Below, one piece after another: positions 24,230 to 35,689 of a stretch of DNA of 64,000 bases; position 1 is the first letter of the stretch; each line of letters begins with the position of its first letter. The notes beneath the pieces are model-generated. The model saw only the letters and a program-made list of their open reading frames with translations. It was not told the DNA's origin and ran no database searches. Source of the stretch: Epinephelus fuscoguttatus (lineage: Eukaryota > Chordata > Actinopteri > Perciformes > Serranidae); NCBI RefSeq assembly GCF_011397635.1, contig NC_064758.1, forward strand, positions 21,598,513-21,662,512. Direction: 5' to 3'. Both the position numbers and the translations under genes were made by a program.

Positions 24230-27200
24230 GTATGGCACACGGGGACAGAGATAACTTATGGGCTCCTCCAGAGTGGCCTGTTGATGTCTATATCTGCCTG
24301 TGAAGCATTTCAGCAGCAGCAGGAGCAGCAGCATCTCCGGGATGATTCCTGACATCTGCACCGTCTTCACCAAGAACCCAGAAACTCTGCGAAGTCTGCT
24401 GCTTAATGAGAGAGTCGTAAACTGGAGGAGCGGACTCATATTCAGAGGTAGTGTGGCAGAATGAAGGCGTGACATTTGTATTGAAAGACGGGAGCCAACG
24501 ATGCAATGATCGTGAGTTTGTTTCAATGTACTTTTCTTGTCTAGCAGTCTGCTCCAACCCCGTTAGTTGCTGGCAAATATTTAAATGTTTATAGATGGTC
24601 TGCAAATATATACTTTAATCTTAAAAAAGGCTCAGTCACTTTAGTTTTTCGTGAACCTTACTCAGATGAGTGAACTGTTGTGTTTGGAGCTGGGGGCAAT
24701 GGAGAAAATTAAGGATCACCATATTTTGGTAGAAGAATCCTTGATATCAATATTGCGATAATATTGTAGGGTTGACTATCGGTGCTTTGCGACATATGTT
24801 TTTGATAATCATCAGTAATGTGGATATAATGACTAATAGGGAAAGGCAAGAACAGCTAGAACAGTCTGGTAAGTTCAGAAAATTACATCACTTTAATGTA
24901 ACACAGCCTTTAAAGTCAGGAGAAAACAAAACTTACAGTATTATAATATCCAAAATCTAAGATGATATCTACTCTCATATCACAATATTGATAAATCAAT
25001 ATATTGCCCAGCCCTAATTGTGTTTGGAGCTCTAAGGAAGAGAGGAGTAAGATATTTTGGGCTTTGATATATACCGGTACACAGACACATTTGCAGGATC
25101 AATTAATTGTTGTTTTTCATCTTTTCATGGAATTTGTTGACACTGAAAATCATGTAAAATATCACCTGACGTATCTGGTTAATGTAAATGTGGAACACAG
25201 TGATATTTTTCACTAATAGACTTACATTTTCAAAAATATTTGCTCTTGCAACTAATAAATGTGTTATTGAGAATGATAAATGCAGACATTTTTATTTCTC
25301 CTCAGAACCAGCGTTGCCAGATGGGAATTGTTTAACTATGGTACCAGATGTTTAAAATTATTGTGTTTTGAGTAACATTATCATATGTGAGTCATAACCA
25401 GGAGAACAAATAGGCACACAAGTGTACTTTTACAAAAAATATATCTAGACTTTTTGACATGCCCACAAATCTACCCTGATCTTAGAGCAAGCTGACGTAG
25501 CCATGATGGGTGGAAGGTGGTCTGAGTCCATAAGTCCATCAGTCTGACAATTTCTGTAATAGCCTATCGTTACAAAATTAAATTACAAGACAGCATGACT
25601 GCAATCCTGTTCATGTTCTGCATGAAAACAATTAAGGCCATCAGCTAGATTAAAGGGAAATTTCGGTTTATTTCAACCCGTCTCCTATCATCCCAAATTT
25701 GTTTCAAGTGACTAGTGACATAGAAATAATAGTTAGCATGTTAGCCGTTAGCCTAGATACAGCCATAGCGTCAGACCTGTTAAAACGTAAGTGAACGGGC
25801 ATACTTCAAGTGCAAAGTCAGTCCACTAAACAAGCTTTTTTCCACAAAGACCGCCTCATATCGTTAGGATAAATGTCAGAGAACATATAGAAAATGACAT
25901 GTAAACGTGTTATATTACCTTACCGGTGTGGTGCCATGTTTGTTTATCCCTCTAGCTCTGCTTTCCAAAGCGTGGCCGAAATATCGCGAGAACAAGCAGC
26001 GATCTCATAGCGTGCCTGAACAAGCAGCAACAGCTGGAAGGCGGAGAAGGAATTTGATTTTGCAGAGTTTGATGGCTGCCCTTATTTATTTGAGCCCAAA
26101 TACACTGACGAAGAGCTTTGTGAAATTGAAGAACGGAGGAGGAGAGAGAGAGAGAGGCGCAACAGGTAACGTTAGAGGACGAGAGGGGAGGAATGGCTGC
26201 TGGAAGGATTTAGCTCTGGAGATTGGTGGTGTACCTGTGAATGCTGTACCCCAGTGCCCACAGAAGAGGAATGCCTCTGTTGCAAGGAATGGGACCGGTT
26301 GCAGCCTTATTTTCAAGGTCTGGATGTGACCGAGGACGAGACACCTCCACCTGGAGTAGTATCCAGCTGGGCTTTATCTAGAGCTGGCGAGATATATTTC
26401 GGCTGCGCTTTGGAAAGCAGAGCTAAATGGTAAACAACAAACATGGCACCACACTGGTAAGGTAAGACAACATGTTTACATGTCGTTTTCTATATGTACT
26501 CTGACATTTATCCTAACGATATGAGGTGGTCTTTGTGGGAAAAAAAAGCTTGTTTAGTGGACTAACTTTGCACTTGAAGTATGCCCGTTCACTTACGTTT
26601 TAACAGGTCTGACGCTAGGGCTGTATCGAGGCTAACAGTTAACATGCTAACTATTATTTCTATGTCACTTGTGACTTGAAACAAATTTAGGACGATAGGA
26701 GACAGGTTGAAATAAACCGAAATTTCCCTATAAATAAATAAATAACTTGGTGCACTGGTGAATTTAAAACAACTCTTCTTAAACACAGCTTATCTTAGTG
26801 AAAAAGTTCAAACTCCAGAATGACAGTCAAGCTCTCAAGTCGCTTTAATCAGAGCCTACATTGAACATGATTGGCTGGAATATATGGTGCAGCATCCATA
26901 ATTTTGCTTTCCTGATCATATTGGGAAACAAATTAAAATGAGACAGCACGGACTAAAACCAACTACTAATTATAAGCATCACAGAATGGTCAAGTTATTG
27001 AACATTATGGCACTTTCTGGCATTATTGATCATACAGAGAGCAAAATTATTATATAAATACAGTAATTATTGTACATCTGGCAGTGCTGCTCAGAACAGG
27101 CTGTCCATTGAGTCAATATAATGCAACACAGCAGGTGGTTTTAAATATCAGTGCAAATACCATAATATATTGTAAAACAACAACTACATGATGTGATTTT

Positions 27201-28638
27201 TTTCACAATCAGATGGTTCTGTAACATGTAATTTTGTGTGCCCCATGCCATGATTAGGGAGGTACTGATCTGATATGCTGAAGTACAGATACTGACCTTA
27301 TTAAGCAGATCAGGTATCACAACTGATATACAATAAATACAGTGTCTATAACAATTTTGTGTCTCTGCTATGAGTTACATTCTTACAGCAGGTCATTGAC
27401 TCATTTTACTTTTTAAAAAATAATTCCAGTGAGGTCTAAGCAGTGCAGAGCTGCAACTAACGATTATTTTCATTGTCGATTAATCTGTCGTTTATTTTAT
27501 CTATAAAATGGCAAAAAATATCAATCAGCATTTCCCGAAACTTAAGAATACATCTTCAAATGATTTGTTTGATCCACGACCCAAATACATTCATTTTACT
27601 GTCACAGAGAAGGAGAGAAACCAGGAAAAAAACACATGTAGGAAGAGGGAATCAGAGAATTATGGTTTTTTTTTAGTTACTCGATGCAATTAATCGATTA
27701 TCAAATTAGTTGGTGATTGATTTGACAGTGAACATCTAATTGGTGAATCGTTGTAGCTCTAATGCAGTGTGGTGTACAGATTTTAATTGTGGGAAAAAGG
27801 GAGCTCTTGTGTGCAATTGGTATTCTGTGTTGGTAGATACTCTGAGTTGGGGCTTTAGCGTCAGGAAAGAAAAAAGTTGCATCGATGCATTCCCAGCCAT
27901 GATGATGAAGGTAAATTAAAACAAATCGTCGCTTTGTTTTTGTGTCTCTGAAAGGTATTCCTAACTCACACTGCCATCTCATCAAAGAGCTCGCCTCTCT
28001 CGGTGGGCTTGATATCACAGAATATGGGGGTTATAACACCTTCATCTACAGCAGCCTGCAGAATAGGCACAGGCAAGAGTGAGTTTCTGAAATGTTTTCA
28101 TGACCTCAGTTCGTGGCAGCAGCTCCATTATTTTTTGTGGCTGATGATTAGAATAGAAACTATGATATGCATTTCTTTGATTTATGTTCATAATTTCTGT
28201 TCACATTTTTCTCTGCCGAACAGGAAGGTGTTGCTGCTGCCAATTTCCACTCTGGACGAATCCCACGCGGAGCTCGTTGACACACACTTGCCTTACGGAG
28301 GCAGCCAGGAGAGCCTCAACCACGTGAGAGCCTGTATCCGCCATCTGCCAAACCACTGTGTGACGGATGAGACGGGCCGGCCTGTGTCCTGGATGCTGTC
28401 TGATGAGCTGTGTGAGCTGAGGATGGCTTACACCCTACCAGAGTACAGACGGGCCGGTCACCTCCTGGCTCTGTCTCAGGCTCTGATCCGCAGGATGGGC
28501 TCTGCGGGTTTACCCGTCTACTGCCACGTCAACCAACAGAACCAGGCCACCATTAACGCTGTGACCTCACTCGGCTTCTCTACGTGTCCCAGTATGGAGG
28601 AGATCTCAGTGCTGCTAATATGTAAGGACAGAGTGTGA
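24122..28638 (+). CDS. Glycine N-acyltransferase-like protein (5'-incomplete)
   Basis: Predicted acyl-CoA:glycine (or other amino acid) N-acyltransferase of the GLYAT/GLYATL family, a GNAT-fold enzyme that in mammals conjugates acyl-CoAs in liver and kidney mitochondria. The join 24122-24229, 24306-24447, 27955-28078, 28224-28638 is 789 nt (262 codons plus stop) with phases 0, 1, 2 that fit exactly. Motifs: VLGGVLHI and CVDSWPTFTT (family N-terminal motif), FTKNPETLR..VVNWRSGLIF, then in the last exon LRMAYTLPEYRRAG. The glutamate of LPEYR corresponds to the residue proposed as catalytic in bovine GLYAT, and RRAG to the acyl-CoA loop; PVYCHV and the ATINAVTSLGF segment follow. A start exon of roughly 25 codons, expected from family length (about 290), was not found. 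The exact paralogue (GLYAT, GLYATL1-3) is not assignable. It occupies the place of H6PD in the human order. Confidence 0.85.
24306..24447 (+). CDS. GLYAT-like exon with the NWRSGL segment
   Basis: Reads SGMIPDICTVFTKNPETLRS and on to VVNWRSGLIFRG, aligning with the mammalian segment containing INWKQ. The donor is AGAG|GTAGTG in phase 1. The acceptor is uncertain: every CAG in the CAG-rich stretch 24311-24332 gives the wrong phase and a stop at 24350. Only AG at 24304-24305 keeps the frame, which makes the N-terminal side serine-rich. Confidence 0.75.
24709..25016. repeat. MITE-like repeat in the GLYAT-like intron
   Basis: This AT-rich block ends in TATTGCCCAGCCCTAA, a common edge of fish MITEs, and contains repeated ATATTG/CAATAT strings. 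TTGTGTTTGGAGCT occurs on both flanks (from about 24678 and 25018) and may be a long target duplication. Confidence 0.5.
25650..26733. mobile_element. Long-TIR DNA transposon with a P2X7-tail-like coding core
   Basis: Left arm 25654-25993 and right arm about 26387-26729 are near-identical reverse complements of about 340 nt. They start AGGGAAATTTCGGTTTATTT and end CCGAAATTTCCCT, with TTAA (25650-25653) on the left and ATAA on the right as target-site copies. The AGGG end matches the TTAA element at 22.5 kb. The arms share GTTAGCATGTTAGC-like and AACAAGCTTTTTT-like blocks. The spacer has a decayed open frame (separate entry). Confidence 0.8.
26020..26400 (+). pseudogene. Decayed P2X7 cytosolic-tail-like (Cys-rich) domain
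   Basis: One frame reads EFDFAEFDGCPYLFEPKYTD, then EEL and an Arg/Glu-rich helix (EERRRRERERR). After two in-frame stops (TAA 26167-26169, TAG 26173-26175) it continues WWCTCECCTPVPTEEECLCC followed by KEWD. The cysteine spacing (W-C-x-C-x2-C...PT-x3-C-x-CC-x-E) is that of the zinc-binding domain in the P2X7 receptor tail and of many fish and invertebrate proteins that carry it alone. It lies wholly between the inverted arms, so it is element cargo and not a host exon. The two stops mean it is not translated intact, unless the gap is a mini-intron. Confidence 0.65.
27438..27769 (+). mobile_element. hAT-type MITE with 8-bp target duplication
   Basis: It begins CAGAGCTGCAACTAACGATT at 27446 and ends CGTTGTAGCTCTA at 27761, so the termini are inverted copies. 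Flanks AAGCAGTG (27438-27445) and ATGCAGTG (27762-27769) agree at 7 of 8 bases, the hAT target size. It is a very common teleost family and carries no transposase. Confidence 0.8.
27955..28078 (+). CDS. GLYAT-like exon with the HLIKELASLGGL segment
   Basis: The acceptor CTGAAAG ends at 27954 and the donor is GTGAGT at 28079-28084. It starts in phase 1 (G plus GT gives Gly) and ends in phase 2. IPNSHCHLIKELASLGGLDI and YNTFIYSSLQ match the mid-protein hydrophobic segment of GLYAT proteins. Confidence 0.8.
28224..28638 (+). CDS. GLYAT-like terminal exon (GNAT catalytic half)
   Basis: The acceptor is GAACAG ending at 28223 and the stop is TGA 28636-28638. This is the best-conserved exon. It covers STLDESHAELVDTHLPYGG, the ...HVRACIRHLPNHCV run, RPVSW, LRMAYTLPEYRRAG and GLPVYCHVNQQNQATINA. 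No frame damage is seen. Confidence 0.92.
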
Positions 28639-29963
28639 ATGAGCAGAAATAATAACAGCAAAGTCTAGTTGGACGATTGAAATCACGCTGGAAAAGCAAT
28701 GTTTTATTGTAGAAGTGGAAAATGTAACAGCTGCTCTTCTTGTTCTGTGATTTCTGTTTCCCTGCAGTACTCAGGGGATGCAGCGCTTTAGAGAGTTTAG
28801 TCCATTTCTGACAGCGAACTGCAAGTAGAACAAACTCAAAAATAACATTTTTTGTGGCTTAAGGGTGGATGTGATGAATACGCCAGCTGTGCTCCTTTTT
28901 ACTCTGTAAAAATGTCTTTCATTGTGAAATAATGCTGTTCGGACAATACAAGACTTCAGTTTGACTCTGTGGAGTGTGCCGAGGTAAAGACCCCCTTCAT
29001 CTGCAGATCACCCAAAGAGGCTCTCATCCACCTGGGACCCCTCCCTGGAGGTGAGCTGATCCACTGCTGATTGCCTCTCTGTGTTTTAGCAGCAATGCAC
29101 CATTCAAGTCTGCAGGCAGGCAACCTGACAAATGAGCAGCGATCTGAGCAGAGGGGATGCTCGTACTGCACCACACACTCCTGTCCCATCCACATCCCCC
29201 CGTCCCGCAGTGGTGCACCTCTTTTAACTGACACCCTTTCCTCGCTTTAAAGTGCTCTTCTCAAAGTCACACAAGTAGAGTACACACTAAGTACATGCTT
29301 ACTAATGTGTATGCATCCAAAGACGTGGCTAGAAGAGTGAGTTAATACGACCCTGTATATTTCTAGTGCTGCTTCTTTATAGAAATGTTGATCTGTGTTT
29401 TAATCAAGTTGCACAAATTACCATATCCTTTTAATACTTCATATAATTAGTGAGTGTTTCATGTTTGGTTTGGAATATTATTAATCATCTTAAAGTAAAC
29501 TTGTAAATAGAGCTAAAACAAGTCAAGTCAGGTTTATTCATACAGCATATTAAAAAACAACAAATGTTGACCAAAGTGCTTTACAACGAGATTAAATTAA
29601 GCAGAAAACTGTCATAAATAAGAGAATATGAGTAAATAAATAAAAGAGTAAAATATCTTGATTAAATTGTAATGCAAACAGAATTGCACAAAAACAAAAT
29701 GCAATACAAGCAAATGAAAACAATTTAATTGGCAACCATTTTGATAATCATTCATTTAAATCACCTTTAAAGCAAAAAAGCAAAGCATTTGCTTCTTCCA
29801 GCTTCTCCAACGTGAGGATTTGCTGCTTTTCTCTGATTTTATATCACTGTAAATTGAATATATTTTTCAATTGGACTGTTAGTTTGAAAAAACATCTGAA
29901 TTTGTCACCTTTGGTTCTGTAAAACTGTGACAGGCATTTTTAATTATTTTCTTAAATTGTATA

Positions 29964-30447
29964 GACTAAATCAGTGATTCCCAACCATTTTCCTTAAGGG
30001 ACCCTTTCCTTTTATTGAGTAACTTATGACCTCTGACTAAGTGACATATTTTGTGGATATTTCATATCATATTTAATGCATAACGACAACAGCACAGAAC
30101 AACTGATAAACTGTACAATAAGCCCAGATGGTGAAAACAATTACTGCAGAAAGTTTGTGAATTAATTTTGAGCAGATTATTTTCCTGTGATTATTACATT
30201 GGAGAAGAGTTTTCCTGATATTGTTAGGAATGTCTTTATACGGTTATGTTTTTTTTGTTTGTTTTTAAAAAAAATCATACATACTTATAGGCTTCTTTTT
30301 TTCACATATTCATTTTTCTTTTTTTCTCCCTGACTCTCAGCCATTGTTCTATCAGCTCTTTGTTTGTTATAGCTGAATAGTTTTCTAAAGCAAGACGAGC
30401 CTGTTAAGCACAGAGTGAAGGTTCTGTGAATATAGCTTGTCTTGTCT

Positions 30448-30478
<31 letters not shown>

Positions 30479-30566
30479 ACTATAAATTTTTTCTTACACC
30501 AGGTGTCAAACCTTAGTGACCTCTAGAGAGGTCGGGACCCCCAGGTTGGGAACCAGTGGACTAAAA
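29964..30566. mobile_element. hAT-type MITE with 8-bp target duplication
   Basis: Ends CAGTGATTCCCAACC (29972-29986) and GGTTGGGAACCAGTG (30544-30558) are inverted copies. Flanks GACTAAAT and GACTAAAA agree at 7 of 8. It contains a (TCTA)n microsatellite at about 30448-30478. Confidence 0.75.
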
Positions 30567-33191
30567 TGATTAAGCAGAAAATAGTTTAATTATAGAGTGT
30601 AATCGATACAGAAAATGATGGTTAGCTGCAGCACCAGGTGTAAATTCAGTGCACTAGACTGAAGATTAACAGTTTGTGTAAAGGTTAAAAAATAAATACG
30701 TCAGTATCGTAGGAGTGAATGATTTTCTACACTCCTTTGTCCGTGTGCTCTACTCTAACTGAGGATTATTTTTATAACTGATTTCTGCTTTACAAAGCTG
30801 GACTGCACAGGTCTTATATTGCAAGCCGTCTACTGAAATATGAGATGTCTCCTCACCTACAGCTTGAATCTATTTGTGTGAGTGCCCAACCTCCAATACA
30901 GTCAAAGAGGTGTAGGATGATAAAAAAAACAGCATCAGGAGGGGTTTATGCAGGCTGCATCAGTTGCAGATCTTTACTCATCCCAATGCAGATTCGTGAG
31001 TCAGCTAAGAGGCAGAAAAAAAAAACTGAGAACATGAAGTACCTGACGGCTGAACTAGTTCTGTGGCTTCATCAGTATGTTGCCTGCAACTGCAACCATC
31101 ACTTGAGGACAGCATCCACCCACTGGTCCTCCTCAGAAACTGCATCTCAGATCAAGTGAGGAGCCGAGTGTCTGACGCAGCATGCGATCATTCACCTTGG
31201 CTGCAAGTGCTGCTCGGACTTGCCTTGGTGCGGCTGTCCACACATAACCCCCACCGACACCCTCCACCTCCTACCCCCCCATAGAGGCAGTGTACTCTGC
31301 CAGCCATGGAGTGGGACGTGCTATCGATCCTGCTGAAATGATGGTTTCTAAAAGGGAGGCAGTAAGCATGTCTGCGCTCCCCTCCTCCACTGTGGAGGGG
31401 CCCTGAGATATCACCAAGCTCAGCACATTGCACCATCACCGCATGGGAAAATGGGATTTTCACTGGGAGACGAGCTGAGGAGAAGGTAATTCAAGCCGCC
31501 GAGCTATGTTCCCCACCAAGGATGTAAAACGAGCCATATTACCTTCAGACGCCTCACACAGTGGACAAATAAGGTCATTTTAAATGTCCTATTAATTCCA
31601 GTCCTTGTCACGGAGAAATCAGATGCCAAACGGGGAAAAATCTGCATGAGTGCTGAAGTTAAGAAGGAAGTGAGGAGTGGGAGGATGTTCATTCAGTAGG
31701 CACCCATTCATCTTTGCAGCTTTTAACACTTGTTCAGGATGAGCACGTGTGCCGTCATGTGCCTCATGTATTGTATCACTCTGTAAGCACTGTTATTCTG
31801 AATGAGTGATAAATGAATGAAGTGCAGCTTTATGCAGACAGTTAATAACCTAGTGTGAGGCTCTGAACCTCAGGCAGGAGGTGTCTGATCCAGAGGAGCC
31901 ACTAGATGGCAACAGTGTCCTAACATATACCAACACTCAGGTGAAATTTGGTGCATGTGTATGCAGTGACTCACACAGGGCTGCAGATTTAGAGGAAATT
32001 CTGAGCAGGCTTTTATAGTTGTGAGTGCCCGCTACACAAAATAACACTAAATAGGAGCTGACAATTATTCGTTACAGGGAAAAAATGACTGTGCTTGTTT
32101 CCATTTCCTTTTATGAATGAACTGTGTTGCTGTAAAGGAGCTCCTGTTACTGATGACATTTGCTTGGAAGATGAGGAGTGACTGCATCAGTCATCCTGCT
32201 CATGAAGGTCACGCGTGCAGGCTGCATCATCCTTGTCAGTCCAAATCTCCTGTCAGTCACCATACTCGACATTCCCCTGGGGTCACTGTGTCAGTCAGCG
32301 GAGTGTGATTTTGACTTGCTGAGCAGCAGTGACTGACGTTTAGGATCTCCACTCGTCTTAACATTTTCATTTTCTGCTTTTTTGAAACCGTGTCAGCGAG
32401 GGACTGCACAGCCTCAAGGTCAAGTGTAACAGCAAAGTGTCCCAGTGTGTCAGTGTGTGAGCAATCATGGTTCACTGGTGCTGTCGATAACGTCATGCCC
32501 CAGCTGAAGCTGGTCATGTAGAGTGTGTGTGTTTGTCAGGAAACCAGACATATCTATAAGCTCATGTTTTGTTTGTGTGCGTCTGAGCCCTCTCTAGTGT
32601 TGTGTCATTTGTGAACGTGTCTTTCAAAAGAGTGAATCTTTTGAGCGAAGGAGCTGAACTTCCAGAGAGTCCGCCATGTTGTTCTACCGTAGCCCAGAAC
32701 AAACAAACCTAACCCTGGCCATTGTAGGTCACTAAATCCTACATACTAGACCTCACAGTATAACCACAAAACAAATTCATGCTACAGAAATGAAAACCTG
32801 ATACAACAAGAATCTTAAAGTGCGATCTGAGAGAGCAACAACCCGCTATGGAGGTTTGTCTGAGTGTCTCAGTCTCTGTGTCTTCACAGCTCAGTGTGGG
32901 TTCGTCCTTGTGTGTGACTTGTTCATCGGCTCAGTGTCCGTGCTTTGTGCTACTGGGTTAGCTCAGTGAACAACAATCTCTCACTGAGTGGCAGCTCTCG
33001 CTTGTTCTTCAGCTCAGTGCATGTGTGCCCATGAACGACTAGTTCTTCAGCTGAAGTGGAGTCTGAACGAGAGTCTGGAGCAGCGTCTCTTAGGAGTTTA
33101 CCTGGCTCTTAAGCACGACTGCACATGCACTATACACAAGCAGGATTTTAGATTCACGCCTACCTGCGAGTCGAGTCAACTTGTTCCTCTT

Positions 33192-33868
33192 TTAAGGGGA
33201 ATTACACCCATGTTCAAAATCCATACATTTATTCCTATGGTCTAAAACAGTGGTTCCCACCTGGTGGGTTACGGTCCAAAAGTGGATCGTGGGTTCATTC
33301 TGAATGGACGGCAAGTGACTCGCAAATGTGTCAAGTTTGTAAAAAAACACACCTGATTTTAAAGTACAGTGAATTACTGGCACTGAGCATTTATTTTTAG
33401 TTGCTGTTTCCTGCTGTAGAGTGAGTGACTAACAGACAGCTGTTGACAGAGACATCAAACTAGCTTGACGACATGGCCAAACGCACGTATGACGTTGAAT
33501 GTAGGCCTATTAAACTGTGTGGACCCTGTGGCTGAACCAGTTGGGAGCCACTGCGCAAACTGCTCACACTGAGAACACCCAGGGGAATTTTCTGCATTTT
33601 CTTTTCAGCACCCCTTAAAAACCCCTAAATTAAGCTCAGCTGTGGGTATAAAAAGACAACAAACGTTTTGTGAGTCCACAAAATCAGACTCCCATTAATT
33701 GTCTGTGGAGCAGCTCCAGACTTTATTCTTGATGACATCACAACTTTGAGACTTACCTCTGTGGTTTCTGGCTTTAGAGTAGCTCATGTTCAGAAATATT
33801 GTATGAAATTTCCCGGGCCATGGAAATATCATACTGGAATTCTTAAACTAGGTGGTGTTCCCCTTTAA
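33192..33868. mobile_element. TTAA-flanked DNA element, second copy, with nested hAT MITE
   Basis: Left edge TTAAGGGGAATTACACCC and right edge GGTGGTGTTCCCCTTTAA form inverted ends. The family is that of 5161-6020 (shared GATGACATCACAA and the segment ending AGCTCATGTT). Nested at about 33249-33553 is a hAT-like MITE starting CAGTGGTTCCCACCTG and ending CCAGTTGGGAGCCACTG. Confidence 0.65.
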
Positions 33869-35500
33869 GAGTCGTTCAAAAACAATTATTCGTCCGCGAA
33901 TGTAACATAACTGCGACCCTTCAACTAAGGATTGAAGTAAACCGTCTTGCCTTAATGTCAGACTAACACAGACGTGAATAAACAGAAATTGATGTGTGAT
34001 GTCCTACCTTACCTGATCAGCATGGGAGCTCAGAGCTCGGTGCAGCCCAGGTTACTCATTAAAACGATCCTGTGCTAGTGATGCACTGGACTGAAGTTAG
34101 TTTTGTATTGGGAAGAGGCTGGCGGGTGAGTAGTTTCTATTTGTCCATAGAGTGTATAATAATAATAATGTATATACAGTCTATATTTCGGAAAGTACAA
34201 CCAGCATATATTTCAATGCAGAGAAGACAATGAAAATATGATTTTATTATAATTTTCTGCTTCTGTTCTGTAAATGCTGGTCAAATGAAGGAATCTCTTT
34301 ATCTATTTTTTTTTTAATAATACGTGACATTTCAGTATTTGATTGGATATTTTTATGTAGGTACAACCACATATTCTAAATTTAATAAATACTGTTATCT
34401 AAAATGTAATGTGCATCTGTATTCCTTTTTTATGCAAATATAACCATGCAATGACAGTTTTACAAGTCAATAGTCTTTGTCACCATGAACACCTTTTACA
34501 TGAAACTTTATTATTGATAAAAGAATTATTCACGATTTATTGTCATTAATATGAGATTATTTCAAATGTATGCTAGATTATATGGTTGTTTTACAGTGCT
34601 CCTGCTTTTTCATCACTTTATTGCAATTGCTTTTACGTATATTTGTGTACCACTGAAAGTGAACTCAGGGCATTGCTGCAAAAGAGCTTAATGCTCAGTC
34701 AATTTGGCCTGAATAAACAATGGATGATGACTATTATTATCATTAATATTATTATTATTATCACTAAAATGACACAAGAGGTTTTAGGGTGATGAAATCA
34801 TTTGAGAAAAATTATGTTAAAATCTTTTGAGAAAACCAAAAAGACAAAACATAAATACCAATCAGAAGTGCTAATTTAAAAAAAAAAAGAGTGTGAGGCC
34901 CTTTGCATGTGAAGTATTTGTAAATGTGACCTAAATCTTAAAATATATTTAATTTTTCAAAATTATAGTATGCAAACCGTAAATCTAAATTTGGACAATC
35001 AGCTTTTTCCATAAAGGGCTGTCAACTAATTGAAAACAGACTGATAACAGATTTAAAACCCTTCACAGCAAAGGTCAGGTGTTGGCTAAAAGCAAGGAAT
35101 GTGGTTTTATTGTGCCTCCATTTTAGGTCTACATGTAAAAGTCTAACTAGGAGCAAGAGTTGAAAATTAGCAATAGCAATAAACTCTATGCAACACATCA
35201 GTTCCATACTCTGTATTGGAATTATGTTAAATTGCATTTTCCCTATCAAACACAATAAACATGAATGCAAATAATTTTAAGAAAAATTTAAAATCAGCAG
35301 TGAAATTAAAATGTGTTCATAGTTTCATTAATAAATAAACAACCACGCACAGAGAACATAACATCTGCACAAACTGCAGTACCAACATGAAACTAACTTC
35401 GCTGAGACCGTCAGTAGGGAGGTCCTAATCTAGCATAGCAGCTGGGAGCTTTTGACCACGTGATGCGAGAGATGTTAGAGAGCAGCCATCATCATTTCAC

Positions 35501-35605
35501 CTAATTCATGTCCAGCCTGAAATGGTAAAAGGTAATTAAGACGACAAGGAAACTGAAAACTACGATGGAGTAGGTGAAGCTCGTGAAGCCTCCTCCCGGT
35601 CTCAT
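35501..35605 (-). CDS. Candidate 34-residue single-pass membrane microprotein
   Basis: I do not recognise this. From ATG at 35605-35603 the frame reads MRPGGGFTSFTYS, then a hydrophobic stretch of about 20 residues (IVVFSFLVVLITFYHF), then RLDMN and TAG at 35503-35501. The Gly-rich start, one membrane span and short charged tail look like a small integral membrane protein. It lies beside the CpG-rich stretch at 35.69-36.06 kb, reading away from spsb1, so a bidirectional promoter could drive it. Against it: the Kozak context is weak (T at -3), a GTAAGT lies just upstream (about 35630), another frame starts at 35684, and an ORF this short can occur by chance. Confidence 0.3.
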   Translation of the reverse strand: MRPGGGFTSFTYSIVVFSFLVVLITFYHFRLDMN

Positions 35606-35689
35606 CCACTGTGTTGTTCCCCAACTTACCAAGGTCTGTTTGCTGTGTGCTTTTCAGTCCCTTCTCCCCCTGCTCTCTGCTCATATGGT

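Larger units (their letters stand above)
28639..35500. other. Intergenic region between the GLYAT-like gene and spsb1
   Basis: No gene is recognised. Contents listed separately: a hAT MITE at 29964-30566 and a TTAA element at 33192-33868. There is also a minus-strand LINE/SINE-type tail near 29521-29720 (CAAAGTGCTTTACAACGAGA), and a repeat at 32660-32860 related to the one at 2.35 kb. Confidence 0.5.
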
